DNA from: Prinsepia uniflora
Lineage: Eukaryota; Streptophyta; Magnoliopsida; Rosales; Rosaceae
Reading direction: 5' to 3'
Length of the DNA stretch: 64,000 nt
Assembly (NCBI GenBank): GCA_032719365.1
Contig: CM064872.1
Span: 44,996,252-45,060,251, forward strand
Under the pieces are notes generated by a model, which searched no databases, had not been told where the DNA came from, and saw nothing but the letters and a program-made list of their open reading frames with translations. The translations under genes were made by a program, and so were the position numbers. Position 1 is the stretch's first letter. Every line of letters starts with the position of its first letter. Below, in pieces: positions 22,142 to 33,956 of this stretch.

Positions 22142-25028
22142 TGTCAGGACCCACCCCGGTTTCACCCCGAAACCCGAGGTAAATCCTGCTCCCGTCTGAC
22201 TCCCCGACACAAAACTCAAGTAAAACTCACTCGAACCCAGTCAGACGCATGAGTAATTAGACACAAAGTCCCGAAGGTAGCATTTACAAAACATAGTACG
22301 AACATACAAAGAAAATAAAACCGATAACTACACGCACGCAGAAGCCTTTACTCTACTCTGGGAACTCTCACGTCACTTCTATGCCTCAGACTCTGCCTCG
22401 ACGTCAAGACCCCGCGCTCGCTCCACAACCTGGAGGGCAATTTAAAACAGAAAATGTGAGTGGACCAGAAAGTACCGAAGTTCAAAAACCACTTTATAAG
22501 AAAACCGAGTTTAACCCTCCGTTTTGAAATCACATGCATAACCAACAGTTATAAACACATTAATAAAAGAATCATTCTTAAACATCATAAGAAACAGAAA
22601 CACTATAAAATATCATAAGAAACCATAGCATGAGTATCAGAAACCGTATCAAAACCATGATCACCAAATCATCATTTCTCGATCAAACCTGCTGGATCTA
22701 TCCGAGTCTTTAAACTCCCGAGTCTTTAAACTCAATCCAGGCCTTAATCATATCCGAGTCTTTAAACTCCCGAGTCTTTAAACTCAAGGCCTACGGGGGA
22801 AAATCAATATACATCCGAGTCTTTAAACTCCCGAGTCTTTAAACTCAATCCGGGTCTTTAAACCCAATCCGGCCGGTCCCCCGTCCCATATATCCGGGTC
22901 TTTAAACCCAATATCCAGATCCAGCAAATCCAATCCCAAAACCATTTAAAAACCACTTACCAAATCCACATCCAAACCCGAATCCGGAATCACTGGTCCG
23001 ATGCCCTTCCGGCATCCAGAACCGTCATTCCGAACCCAAATCCGGAAAATATCCATTTTCATACCAATACCACATGTAATCCCAAATCATATTTCATAAC
23101 CCATTTATCATGATTTGAAAACCGTTATCAGTGAAAATCCTCACTGGTGGCATCAAAATCCGAAAACCAACATTTTCTCGAAAACCGTGTCAAAACCGTC
23201 TTTTTCTCGAAAAACGTGCAAACACATAAAATCATCATTTCATATTCAATAAACATAGATTCATAAGTAAAACCATAAAATACGTATATAAAAACAGTTA
23301 TGCATGCTCGAGTTTAAGAAAAGGGTCCACTCACAGTACTGAGCCCTACTCGCGTCCCGAACGTCCAGCCCGTTCCTCGGCTTCCTCGGGAAATCCCGAT
23401 CCTGTCAAACACCGCCAAATTACGTCACTAACACGTCTACCAACACTCTCCTAAATGCCCTCAAAAATCCCCGGACCAAAGACTTAAAACCCCGGAACCC
23501 TACACATTCACCCTCACGGAACTATACTCAAATGACTTCCGATTAACCCGAAACCAACTCCATTGAATTCACAACAACTCCTAGACCAAAAGTCATGTTG
23601 ACCGTTTCTCCCAGAACCGCCGCACGCGCCCCCACGCGCCGCCCAAAGTGGCTGCGCGTGGCCCCACGCGCCAGCTACAGTGCCACCGTCAACCTCGCGT
23701 AAACCGGGCTCGACACAGTGCCTGCTGTTTGAACCGGCGAGAGCGGTTCACCGCCGTGCCTGCACCATTTTCCTCCCTCTCTTCACCATCCTCTTCGTCC
23801 AATCCTAAGCAATCCAGTTCCCTCACTCAAACACCTCAACACTGTCCCTAACCTGTCGACTCGAGCTCGAACAAAACCTGTACCAGTCCCCTGTTTCCTT
23901 CTCCGGCCACCCAGGTCTTCCCCCGTCACGGTGGCTACCCAAAACGCTTCCTAGGATTGTCCTAAACCTCACCCAACTCACCAAGACCGTCGACTCTCAC
24001 CCAAAATCCACGACTTTCAAACTGAGCAAAATGGATAAAACAGAGCACATAGGGTACTCTCCGTCGTCTGGGCTCCCCGTTCATTCCTCCGTCACGGCAG
24101 CACAACCAGCAGCTACCTAGGACTCAACTGAGTCCCCTAGACTTCACTAGACTCCTCGATTCAACCCCTAACGCTACAACTCTCAACTTGAAACGCGACG
24201 GCAAAACAGAGCACGAAGAAAAAGTATGAAGTTTACCTGCTTCCAGGCGTCGTCGTGAGCTCAGCCGTGAGGCAATAGCTCCTCCCGTCCACCGCCAGCC
24301 TCTGGACACCTCCACGAGTCCAATTGCACCAACACACGGCCGCACCACCACCACAATCGTCCAAGTCCTCTCTGTTTCCTCTGAAAACCGACTGCCCCGT
24401 CCACCGTGTTCTTGCACGATTTCTCTCCCCCAAACAGTCACCAGTTCACTCTTCCACCCTCTGATCACTCCTCACTTACCAAAAACCCACTAACACTCAC
24501 CATCGTCTCTCAATTTCTCTCAATTCCTCCCTCTGTTTCTGTCTGGGTCGAACAACACACACGGCACGGTTGCACCCCAAATAATTGGACCGTGCACTCA
24601 CTAGAACCAACCAGACCTCCTACACGTGTCACCAATCCCTCAACTCCTCTCCCAAGTGGCTCAATCTCAACCCTCTATCTTCCCTCTCTGTGCACAAATC
24701 CCCAGACAACCAAAAGACCAAAATACCCCTCATTTTAAGTTCAAATTACGATTTTACCCTTACCGTTTTAGACCCGTAACTCACACCTCGTACGTCCGAT
24801 GAATACGTGCCGCCTGTCATCGAACTCAGGACGACGAGATCTATCTAACGGTCTTAGGTCAACTTACCAAAACCCGTTCGTATAAAAAGTCAACATTTCT
24901 GCCCGACCTAGGGGCAAAATCGTCATTCTAAGTTCCCGGACCCCTCGGGACCACCTAACCCTTGATTAACCTTACTAATCACACCTTAATCACTCTACTT
25001 ATCCCAATTCTCGGGACGGGTTGTTACA
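22142..25028 (-). repeat. TR-GAG 3' LTR (left in window)
   Basis: On the minus strand it runs from TGTAACAACCCGTCCC to GGGTCCTGACA. It contains the GAGTCTTTAAACTC minisatellite (22705-22910), inverted GTGAGTGGAC motifs (about 22457-22466 and 23327-23336), and hairpins such as GATGCC/GGCATC and CAGTGA/TCACTG near 23000 and 23130. Open frames of up to 114 aa occur identically in both LTRs and are not gene-like. Confidence 0.93.
22705..22910 (-). repeat. Minisatellite of small hairpins in TR-GAG LTR
   Basis: Repeated units GAGTCTTTAAACTC can pair GAGT with ACTC, and a variant GGGTCTTTAAACCC pairs GGGT with ACCC. The A-T to G-C change in the second pair is compensated. The same array is at about 27205-27415. 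Confidence 0.8.
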
Positions 25029-25046
25029 ATCTACCCACCTAAAAAG
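25029..25046 (-). other. TR-GAG polypurine tract
   Basis: On the minus strand CTTTTTAGGTGGGTAGAT directly precedes the 3' LTR, following the TTTCGGGGACGAAATT-type sequence usual before the PPT in Tekay-like elements. Confidence 0.8.
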
Positions 25047-25430
25047 AATTTCGTCCCCGAAATTCCACAGCTAGTTCCCGACACCTAGGGTCTCCTAAGG
25101 AACAACCTCTCCTAGGTTTCCTGTCTATCATCTCCACCTTGGGTATTTCACACCATCCCCAACTACTGCTACCAAGGCCAACCCTCTCTTAGTAACAACT
25201 GTCTGGTGTACGCAAGGGAAACTCTATGAACAGAAAACAAAGGTATTTTACAATACCTCATATGGAGTACCCGATAGAATTCACAGAGCACATCCACGCG
25301 TACAACCACCGCACCTCCCTCGGCTGCTACGTCGGCCACTAACGGAATAAATCCACAAAGTCCTAAAGGCAAACTCTAGCTTGTGGGTTCTCTCCTTCAA
25401 TAACCTCATATTGTTCAGTTATAGTCACTC
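25047..25430 (-). other. Short non-coding stretch between Gag stop and PPT
   Basis: No coding signal is seen. A perfect 7-bp hairpin AGGTATT-TTAC-AATACCT lies at 25241-25258 and resembles hairpins before the PPT in LARD1 and in the 55311-61036 element. Confidence 0.6.
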
Positions 25431-26534
25431 CTAGACTCTACCCCGAAATCCAACAACCAAACCAACAGAACAACCAAAAGTAAAACAAGTACCTGTCCCC
25501 ACATCTGGTATCGCCTGATCCTCCTGCTGAGTCATCGAGAACACCCGGGCCTGAGATCCCGACGCTCTACCACGTCCCCTCGAACTACTCGTGGCTGTGC
25601 CACCACCTCCTCTCGTACCTGCGGTCCCTGACGCTGTACTCTGCCCAGGCTCCGCTGCTCCTCTGCCTATACCACCTTCATGTGGCAACTGTGGACACTC
25701 ACGTCGAAAATGACCTCGCTCCCCACAGTAGAAACACACATTCCAGCCTGGTCCACTGCTCGGTCTCCCTGTGGACGCTACCAATGTCGCACTCGCTTGC
25801 GGAGTCGGCGGTACTCGATAACCCCAAAATCCTGAACTCTGGGCACTACCAGGCCTACCAAAACGATCATCGCCCGACGAGGACGATCCACCGAAGTTAC
25901 CTCTTTTCGGTGTCCGCTGGCTCGAAGCTCCAGGAATAGATAGTTCCCGGCGTCGCACCGGCAAACTAGCCTCAACTCGCACCGCAGCATCCGACAAGTC
26001 TCGGAGGGTAGCAAAAGATCCAGCCGTCACTACGGCTCGAATCTCACCGCGCAAGTCCAACTCAAACCTACGGCATTTCTCGGCTTCAGTGGCCACAAAG
26101 GCAGGAGCAAACCGAGACAACATCTGGAACTTCCGTTCATACTCTGCCACTGTCAAATTCCCCTGCTGGAGCTGCAGGAACTCCGCCTCCTTGGCATCCC
26201 GGAAAGAACGAGGATAATACTGCTCCAGAAACCGTTCCCTAAACGTCTCCCAGGTCACACTGTGAACATCCCAACCGGACAACTCGAGGGTATACCACCA
26301 CTCGTACGCCGCACCATCCAGCAGAAAGGTAGCCAACAACACTCGCTCCCCCGGTGGACAATGCATCACTGCAAAAATCCGCTCAAGTCGGGTAATCCAC
26401 CTCTGGGCTTCCTCAGGATCAGCCCCACCACTAAACGTAGTAGCCCCGAGCCGCTGAGCTCGCTCAATCGTGGCACTCTCCGTCTCTCTGGCTACTTCTT
26501 CAGGTTGTGGAGAGGGTCTACGTCTCGGAGGCAT
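25431..26534 (-). CDS. gag: Gag protein of TR-GAG (capsid plus zinc knuckle)
   Basis: Structural Gag that would assemble cytoplasmic virus-like particles and bind element RNA. The frame opens at 26576, but I choose the ATG at 26534 (residue 15 of the long frame) because MPPRRRPSPQPEE is the usual start style of Tekay/Del Gag; this gives 367 aa. Numbering from the longer frame: Retrotrans_gag-type helical domain at about 45-205 with WITRLERIF, YEWWYTL and FLEQYYPRSFR; a basic, Ser/Gly-rich linker; CCHC zinc knuckle at 281-294 (C281, C284, H289, C294); then a Gly/Ser/Arg-rich tail. The match to chromovirus polyproteins ends at about 360, where protease would begin, and the frame stops 21 residues later. 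No internal stop or frameshift is seen. Confidence 0.9.
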   Translation of the reverse strand: MPPRRRPSPQPEEVARETESATIERAQRLGATTFSGGADPEEAQRWITRLERIFAVMHCPPGERVLLATFLLDGAAYEWWYTLELSGWDVHSVTWETFRERFLEQYYPRSFRDAKEAEFLQLQQGNLTVAEYERKFQMLSRFAPAFVATEAEKCRRFELDLRGEIRAVVTAGSFATLRDLSDAAVRVEASLPVRRRELSIPGASSQRTPKRGNFGGSSSSGDDRFGRPGSAQSSGFWGYRVPPTPQASATLVASTGRPSSGPGWNVCFYCGERGHFRRECPQLPHEGGIGRGAAEPGQSTASGTAGTRGGGGTATSSSRGRGRASGSQARVFSMTQQEDQAIPDVGTGTCFTFGCSVGLVVGFRGRV

Positions 26535-26627
26535 CGTCAACCGCACGCTGAAAGAGGCATAGAAGTAGTCAAACAACTAAAACACAACCTCTCAAACCGA
26601 CAGACCCAACAAACTCGACAAACCTAT

Positions 26628-26639
26628 GCTCTGATACCA
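26628..26639 (-). other. TR-GAG primer-binding site (initiator-Met tRNA)
   Basis: On the minus strand TGGTATCAGAGC lies 2 nt inside the 5' LTR. It is the canonical plant iMet-tRNA PBS. Confidence 0.95.
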
Positions 26640-26641
26640 AT

Positions 26642-29530
26642 TGTCAGGACCCACCCCGGTTTCACCCCGAAACCCGAGGTAAATCCCGCTCCCGTCTGAC
26701 TCCCCGACACAAAACTCAAGTAAAACTCACTCGAACCCAGTCAGACGCAGGAGTAATTAGACACAAAGTCCCGAAGGTAGCATTTACAAAACATAGTACG
26801 AACATACAAAGAAAATAAAACCGATAACTACACGCACGCAGAAGCCTTTACTCTACTCTGGGAACTCTCACGTCACTTCTATGCCTCAGACTCTGCCTCG
26901 ACGTCAAGACCCCGCGCTCGCTCCACAACCTGGAGGGCAATTTAAAACAGAAAATGTGAGTGGACCAGAAAGTACCAAAGTTCAAAAACCACTTTATAAG
27001 AAAACCGAGTTTAACCCTCCGTTTTGAAATCACATGCATAACCAACAGTTATAAACACATTAATAAAAGAATCATTCTTAAACATCATAAGAAACAGAAA
27101 CACTATAAAATATCATAAGAAACCATAGCATGAGTATCAGAAACCGTATCAAAACCATGATCACCAAATCATCATTTTCTCGATCAAACCTGCTGGATCT
27201 ATCAGAGTCTTTAAACTCCCGAGTCTTTAAACTCAATCCAGGCCTTAATCATATCCGAGTCTTTAAACTCCCGAGTCTTTAAACTCAAGGCCTACGGGGG
27301 AAAATCAATATACATCCGAGTCTTTAAACTCCCGAGTCTTTAAACTCAATCCGGGTCTTTAAACCCAATCCGGCCGGTCCCCCGTCCCATTTATCCGGGT
27401 CTTTAAACCCAATATCCAGATCCAGCAAATCCAATCCCAAAACCATTTAAAAACCACTTACCAAATCCACATCCAAACCCGAATCCGGAATCACTGGTCC
27501 GATGCCCTTCCGGCATCCAGAACCGTCATTCCGAACCCAAATCCGGAAAATATCCATTTTCATACCAATACCACATGTAATCCCAAATCATATTTCATAA
27601 CCCATTTATCATGATTTGAAAACCGTTATCAGTGAAAATCCTCACTAGTGGCATCAAAATCCGAAAACCAACATTTTCTCGAAAACCGTGTCAAAACCAT
27701 CTTTTTCTCGAAAAACGTGCAAACACATAAAATCATCATTTCATATTCAATAAACATAGATTCATAAGTAAAACCATAAAATACGTATATAAAAACAGTT
27801 ATGCATGCTCGAGTTTAAGAAAAGGGTCCACTCACAATACTGAGCCCTACTCGCGTCCCGAACATCCAGCCCGTTCCTCGGCTTCCTCGGGAAATCCCGA
27901 TCCTGTCAAACACCGCCAAATTACGTCACTAACACGTCTACCAACACTCTCCTAAATGCCCTCAAAAATCCCCGGACCAAAGACTTAAAACCCCGGAACC
28001 CTACACATTCACCCTCACGGAACTATACTCAAATGACTTCCGATTAACCCGAAACCAACTCCATTGAATTCACAACAACTCCTAGACCAAAAGTCATGTT
28101 GACCGTTTCTCCCAGAACCGCCGCACGCGCCCCCACGCGCCGCCCAAAGTGGCTGCGCGTGGCCCCACGCGCCAGCTACAGTGCCACCGTCAACCTCGCG
28201 TAAACCGGGCTCGACACAGTGCCTGCTGTTTGAACCGGCGAGAGCGGTTCACCGCCGTGCCTGCACCATTTTCCTCCCTCTCTTCACCATCCTCTTCGTC
28301 CAATCCTAAGCAATCCAGTTCCCTCACTCAAACACCTCAACACTGTCCCTAACCTGTCGACTCGAGCTCGAACAAAACCTGTACCAGTCCCCTGTTTCCT
28401 TCTCCGGCCACCCAGGTCTTCCCCCGTCACGGTGGCTACCCAAAACGCTTCCTAGGACTGTCCTAAACCTCACCCAACTCACCAAGACCGTCGACTCTCA
28501 CCCAAAATCCACGACTTTCAAACTGAGCAAAATGGATAAAACAGAGCACATAGGGTACTCTCCGTCGTCTGGGCTCCGCCGTTCATTCCTCCGTCACGGC
28601 AGCACAACCAGCAGCTACCTAGGACTCAACTGAGTCCCCTAGACTTCACTAGACTCCTCGATTCAACCCCTAACGCTACAACTCTCAACTTGAAACGCGA
28701 CGGCAAAACAGAGCACGAAGAAAAAGTATGAAGTTTACCTGCTTCCAGGCGTCGTCGTGAGCTCAACCGTGAGGCAATAGCTCCTCCCGTCCACCGCCAG
28801 CCTCTGGACACCTCCACGAGTCCAATTGCACCAACACACGGCCGCACCACCACCACAATCGTCCAAGTCCTCTCTGTTTCCTCTGAAAACCGACTGCCCC
28901 GTCCACCGTGTTCTTGCACGATTTCTCTCCCCCAAACAGTCACCAGTTCACTCTTCCACCCTCTGATCACTCCTCACTTACCAAAAACCCACTAACACTC
29001 ACCATCGTCTCTCAATTTCTCTCAATTCCTCCCTCTGTTTCTGTCTGGGTCGAACAACACACACGGCACGGTTGCACCCCAAATAATTGGACCGTGCACT
29101 CACTAGAACCAACCAGACCTCCTACACGTGTCACCAATCCCTCAACTCCTCTCCCAAGTGGCTCAATCTCAACCCTCTATCTTCCCTCTCTGTGCACAAA
29201 TCCCCAGACAACCAAAAGACCAAAATACCCCTCATTTTAAGTTCAAATTACGATTTTACCCTTACCGTTTTAGACCCGTAACTCACACCTCGTACGTCCG
29301 ATGAATACGTGCCGCCTGTCATCGAACTCAGGACGACGAGATCTATCTAACGGTCTTAGGTCAACTTACCAAAACCCGTTCGTATAAAAAGTCAACATTT
29401 CTGCCCGACCCAGGGGCAAAATCGTCATTCTAAGTTCCCGGACCCCTCGGGACCACCTAACCCTTGATTAACCTTACTAATCACACCTTAATCACTCTAC
29501 TTATCCCAATTCTCGGGACGGGTTGTTACA
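26642..29530 (-). repeat. TR-GAG 5' LTR (right in window)
   Basis: Nearly identical to 22142-25028. As the 5' LTR in element orientation it would carry the promoter. Confidence 0.93.
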
Positions 29531-29535
29531 TTCAT
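29531..29535. repeat. TSD TTCAT of TR-GAG, right copy
   Basis: Matches 22137-22141. Confidence 0.95.
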
Positions 29536-30962
29536 ACCTGGACTCGAACCAACGTTGGGCTAGGATCAGTGTGACCTTAGGACAACTCAGACCACGACTG
29601 GACGAGCCACGGCGGCGCCACGGCGGCGATATGCCCAGAAACCGAGAAGGTTTGATTTTCTTCCCTGTTTCGAAACACTGGTTTTTGACGTTGGGATTGC
29701 TTGCTTACTTCTGAAACATGTCCTAGGAACCTAGACGACCATTTTGGACCATGAACCCCGGCCGGGATCTCGACGAGTCGCCGGAGTTGATGACCTGAGT
29801 TCTCAGCCGTTTTTCCTGTCAGATTTCAGGTAGTTAAATCAACCTAAAAATGAGTTTGGATGTCACAGAACCGTGGAGGAGGTTATGACGAGTCCATAGG
29901 AACAAACCGCATCAAAAATGGTGGTCTGGAACTCGATCTGTGATCGGGTCAAGCCGCGGGTCGACGGCGACCCAGTTACAGACCCGGTTTCAGAACCCGG
30001 TTACTGTAGCATGACGTCGTCAATGTTGACCTGAGTGTTGACCTGGCGTGTGGGGGCGCGTGAAGGGTATTTTGGGGAAACTTTCAACATGACTTTTAAT
30101 CTATTCGATGTAACGGACATTTTGGGATTGGTTTCGGACATCGTCTCGATAGTGTTCGGGATGTCCGAAGGTTTTAAATTAAGTTTAAAAATAAGTAAAA
30201 ATTCGAGAAAATTACGAGACTTTGATAGGGTGTTAATAATGAGGTTAGTGACCCTCTAATGTGATTTGGACAGGAATGGGAGTCCCGGTGATAGTGCTGT
30301 GGCCCGGGAGGGCCGGTGGCACGCGTATCGAGGCACACGGTTAAAACGGTCTGTGAGTGGACTTTGGTTTTATAAATCCTATGCATGCTTAAATGTGTTA
30401 TATGGTTTATATACATAATTTCTATGATGGTATTTGTGAGCATTGATTTCGGGTATGTTGCACGTATTTCGAGGTGTTTTTCGTATTTCATGTATATCGG
30501 GATTAACGGTTTATTTGTGGTTTTGCGTGCTTGTGGTTAAATAAATAATATGATAAATGGTTTTTGGTTAACACAGTTTTGGGCTGAGTTCCCACACTTG
30601 GTTTTTGGTTAACGGTTTTTGGGCTAAGGCCCTAAGGGCTCCGTTGAGCAAACGTTTTGGTTACTGCTTTTTGTGGCATGCATACGTTTTTATTGGAGGG
30701 CATAAATGTCTTATAAATGTATTTGGTAAACTTATTGGTTTTTGTCCACTCACAGCTTTTGGTTTTAATGCCCTTCAGGTTGATCACGGATGCGATTGCA
30801 GCAGGGACTGGAACATTGCACACCTCCTCCATCAATCCTTGCGCACTCTGGATGCCCCGTTTGGGCAGTGGCTCTTGGTTATCCCTTGTCCGACACCCCT
30901 TGTTGGACGGGAGCAGGGCACATTCCACGGCAATCCCGGGGGGATTGGGATGGGTCCTGTCA
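29536..30962 (+). mobile_element. LARD1 left LTR, remainder (copy B)
   Basis: Continues the LTR after the TR-GAG insertion and matches 12158-13586. Differences from copy A include one fewer 12-bp CACGGCGGCGCC unit near 29605 and a 10-bp insertion near 29741. Confidence 0.9.
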
Positions 30963-33956
30963 ACTTGGTATTAGAGCATGGTTGCTCTAATTGTGCGCCC
31001 AGGTCGAGGGTGTGATGTCTCTTTTGGCTGCAATTCGTTATCAACATGATAGATAGTTTTTGGGTTTGGATAGTGGATGGAGTGTGATTGGCCTGATACG
31101 CCGTGCGTTAATGTGATTCGACCCAAGTGGGGTTGATTGTGATGAACTGGTATTGTGGGACCGACGGTTCGGTCATGTAATATTAAATTGTTGTGCTGCT
31201 AGGTGCAGCCAGGTTCGAGGAACCTCATGTGAGTAATGGTCTAAAATGTGAACCCTTGTGGTGGTTTCAAGTGTGAGGTATGTTGGTTCATCGGAGTTGG
31301 CCGATGACCTAGTGGTGGAACCCACGTTGATGGGATGGTAGGATTGGATTTGACGTCTATTCGATGTCTAGACCGCAGGGTCGGTCAGGTTGTGAATTTT
31401 ATATTACGGAAAGCTGTTTGGTTCGGTTTGAACCATAGGGTGTGATTGTGGAACCCTAGTATTAAAAAGGTAAACCTTAATTGTGGCTAGTGGATGAGAA
31501 CTTGTGCTGCGACGAGTGGCTGAGGTCATGGATGACCATGTGGATGGCTCTGGTAAGTCTCATCAGAACTATGGGATTCGATCTACGGATATGGTTCTGA
31601 GATAAATTATGGAATCCCGTGTTGGATCGGGTATTGGTGTGATGTGTGGATGCGGATCTCGATAGCAATGACAGTTAGTCGGTAGTCATATGGAGATGAC
31701 TGGCTATCGAGGGTAATTAGTGTGGTTATAATACTTGGGGATCAGGGGACGTTCGGGGAACGTTCATTTTCCTGATGTGGATTGTCAGAATAGTGGTACC
31801 CATAGTCGTGAGGTACGGGATCGTCGTTCGGTATGAACGGAGATCCAGGGTTGTCGTATTTGCACACGGTGTGCAAGTATGGATGTTTGCGGGTTGGTAC
31901 TTTTGTGCTGATGCTAGTATGGATGCCTGTGTGCTGATACTAGTGTTGTTGATAGTGTGTTGGTGCTGGTACTAGCGCTGGTGCTAGTGTCGGTGATGGC
32001 GTGGACGATGAGCCACAAGTTGGGGTGTGACTCCGTCATGATGAACATATGTTCGGTCTTTGAGATTCGGTAGTGGTTGAGTGATGGACTGGATGGGATC
32101 CAGTTAAGATTGTGCTGTGTAGGGATAAGTCCCAATGGTGGTGAGATAACCAGTAAGGAGTGGATTAAAAAGGTATAATCGAGAACTTGGGAAACCGAGT
32201 GTTGAACCTGTAAAGGTTGGGATGTACGAACGGGACAATAATGGATTGATTGTGGACACGGGGTTGTCCAAGTGAATTGAGGAGGTAGGAAGTCTAGTGG
32301 TTAGACTTGACGTTTTGTTGGGAGCGTGTCTGTTTCCAACATGGTTGGAACCTTAGTGTCGAGGAGAGTTGTAATTGGGGAACGAGAGTGGTGTTCGTTT
32401 TTGGTGATTGGTATTCCGAAGTCATAGGGGTTGACTTCTTGTTTTCTGCCCTGGCAGACGTTGAGTGTAGTTACCAGTACGTTGAGCGTGTATTGGTTCG
32501 TGGGCCCATGTGTGTTGTGAAGTCATTAGGAGGAGCTACGTATTCGAAATTAGGTAAACGAGATTTTTCATTTTCTGCTTGGTGGCAGACAATGTTGGAT
32601 TACATGGCGTGGTGAGTACAGTGAGTTTTGGTGCATCCACGTAGGATGAGTTTTGGTGTCATCATTTTTGGATCATCCTTGGTTTTTCCTAGGTGGAATG
32701 ACAAGGATCGATACGAACTTGGGTGTGTGAGTCGTAAACGGCGGGGTTGAACTTCTTTTCGAAGTGGAGCCCGAATGGTATCTTACTCGAGTGAGTAGGT
32801 TTCCGACTGGTCGGACTTTGTCAACCTTAGACGTGTGGAGGTTGGATTGGCTTCCCTATGAAGTCAATTGGAGGTATTGAACGGGTAACCGATAGGTTCG
32901 GTTTTGGTGTGTCTTGGTAAATGTGAATGAGATTTTGGGATTTGGAATCGAATTTCTGGGTGACGATTCAGGATTCGATTTTGAAACTTGAAAGTATATT
33001 TCCGGATTTGGGTACGGAATGATTATTCCAAATGCTAGCTTACGGAATAATGATTTCGGATTCGGATTTGGATATGAATTAAAATGTGATGTCTGGGTTT
33101 GGATCCGGGATTTCTTACGAAATTGCGGATTCCGATTTGGAATTGGAACTAGATGTTGGGTGGAGTTTCGATTTGTCTCATGTTGGATTGGGCAAACGTA
33201 CTCCATTATTGGAATGCGTTCGGCTATGACCTAGGTGGTTGTAGTCTGGTTATTAGGTAGATGTGTGTACTTCGTACATGGTTCGAGGTACAATACCTTG
33301 TAGACTTGTAATGTCTAGTTACGGTATACGGGATATACCCGAGATGTGTTGGCGAACGTGTTGGTAGTCGGATTGGTTCCGATACCATGGGATTGGTTGT
33401 GGACCGGACATTACTATGCAATGGGTCATGGTAATTCCGATGTGTTTAATTATACACAGGTCGTGTGAAAGGTCGGTAATTGTATTTAAGTCAAGTACGT
33501 TGGTGGCATGTGTAGCCACGAGTGAGTCTAGTGTCAGTTTTCGACTGACAACAACTGTGTGGTGACAGTTTGTCAGGATGTGTCAACATAGATTGTTGAG
33601 TGGGGTCAGCTGACTCCTAGTGGGAGTGGGAAAGGAACCGTCGAGTTGTTGCGTCAACGAGAGGGTTGATTTGACAAGTGGTGTCAAATTCGAAACAAGT
33701 AGTTTCAGTCATTCGACGGGGGTCGAATGTAGTCGTTGCGTTTTGAGTACTAGTGGTACTTTTGGGTGCAGACAAGTTTTGTCTGATTAGTTGGTGTACG
33801 GGTGTACACGTGTTGCGTGGTCGATTCCACTTTCCACGGGGTGTTTGTGGAATCAGGGTAGTCGAGTTTCGAGAGCGAAACTAATTAAGGAGGGAAGAAC
33901 GTTTGAGTTTAGAGCGGTTGGAATTTCGAGGACAAAATTTATTAAGGAGGGAAGAT
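30963..33956 (+). mobile_element. LARD1 interior with hairpin chain (copy B)
   Basis: Matches 13587-16578 at an offset of about 17,376. The Met-type PBS is at 30966-30981 and the purine tract immediately precedes 33957. The stems are kept, with small loop differences: the loop of the CATTCGAC hairpin has four G here against three in copy A, and ACGTT(T/C) pairs as a G-T wobble in copy A but C-G here. Confidence 0.88.

Larger units (their letters stand above)
22142..29530 (-). mobile_element. TR-GAG: young gag-only LTR retrotransposon
   Basis: The element is 7,389 bp on the minus strand with a perfect TSD and an empty allele-like site in copy A. LTRs are 2,887 and 2,889 bp and differ at about 13 substitutions or small indels by eye, under 0.5 %, so the insertion is recent. 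The 1,613-bp interior holds a Met-type PBS, one intact Gag frame and a polypurine tract. Protease, RT, RNase H and integrase are absent. This matches the plant class described as TR-GAG (terminal repeats with a gag domain). Enzymes would have to come from a full-length relative, which is not in this window. Confidence 0.93.

Noticed and set aside
24124..24738. Paired 114- and 110-aa frames, repeated at 28626-29240
   Set aside because: Identical because both TR-GAG LTRs contain them, on opposite strands over the same DNA, without domain similarity.
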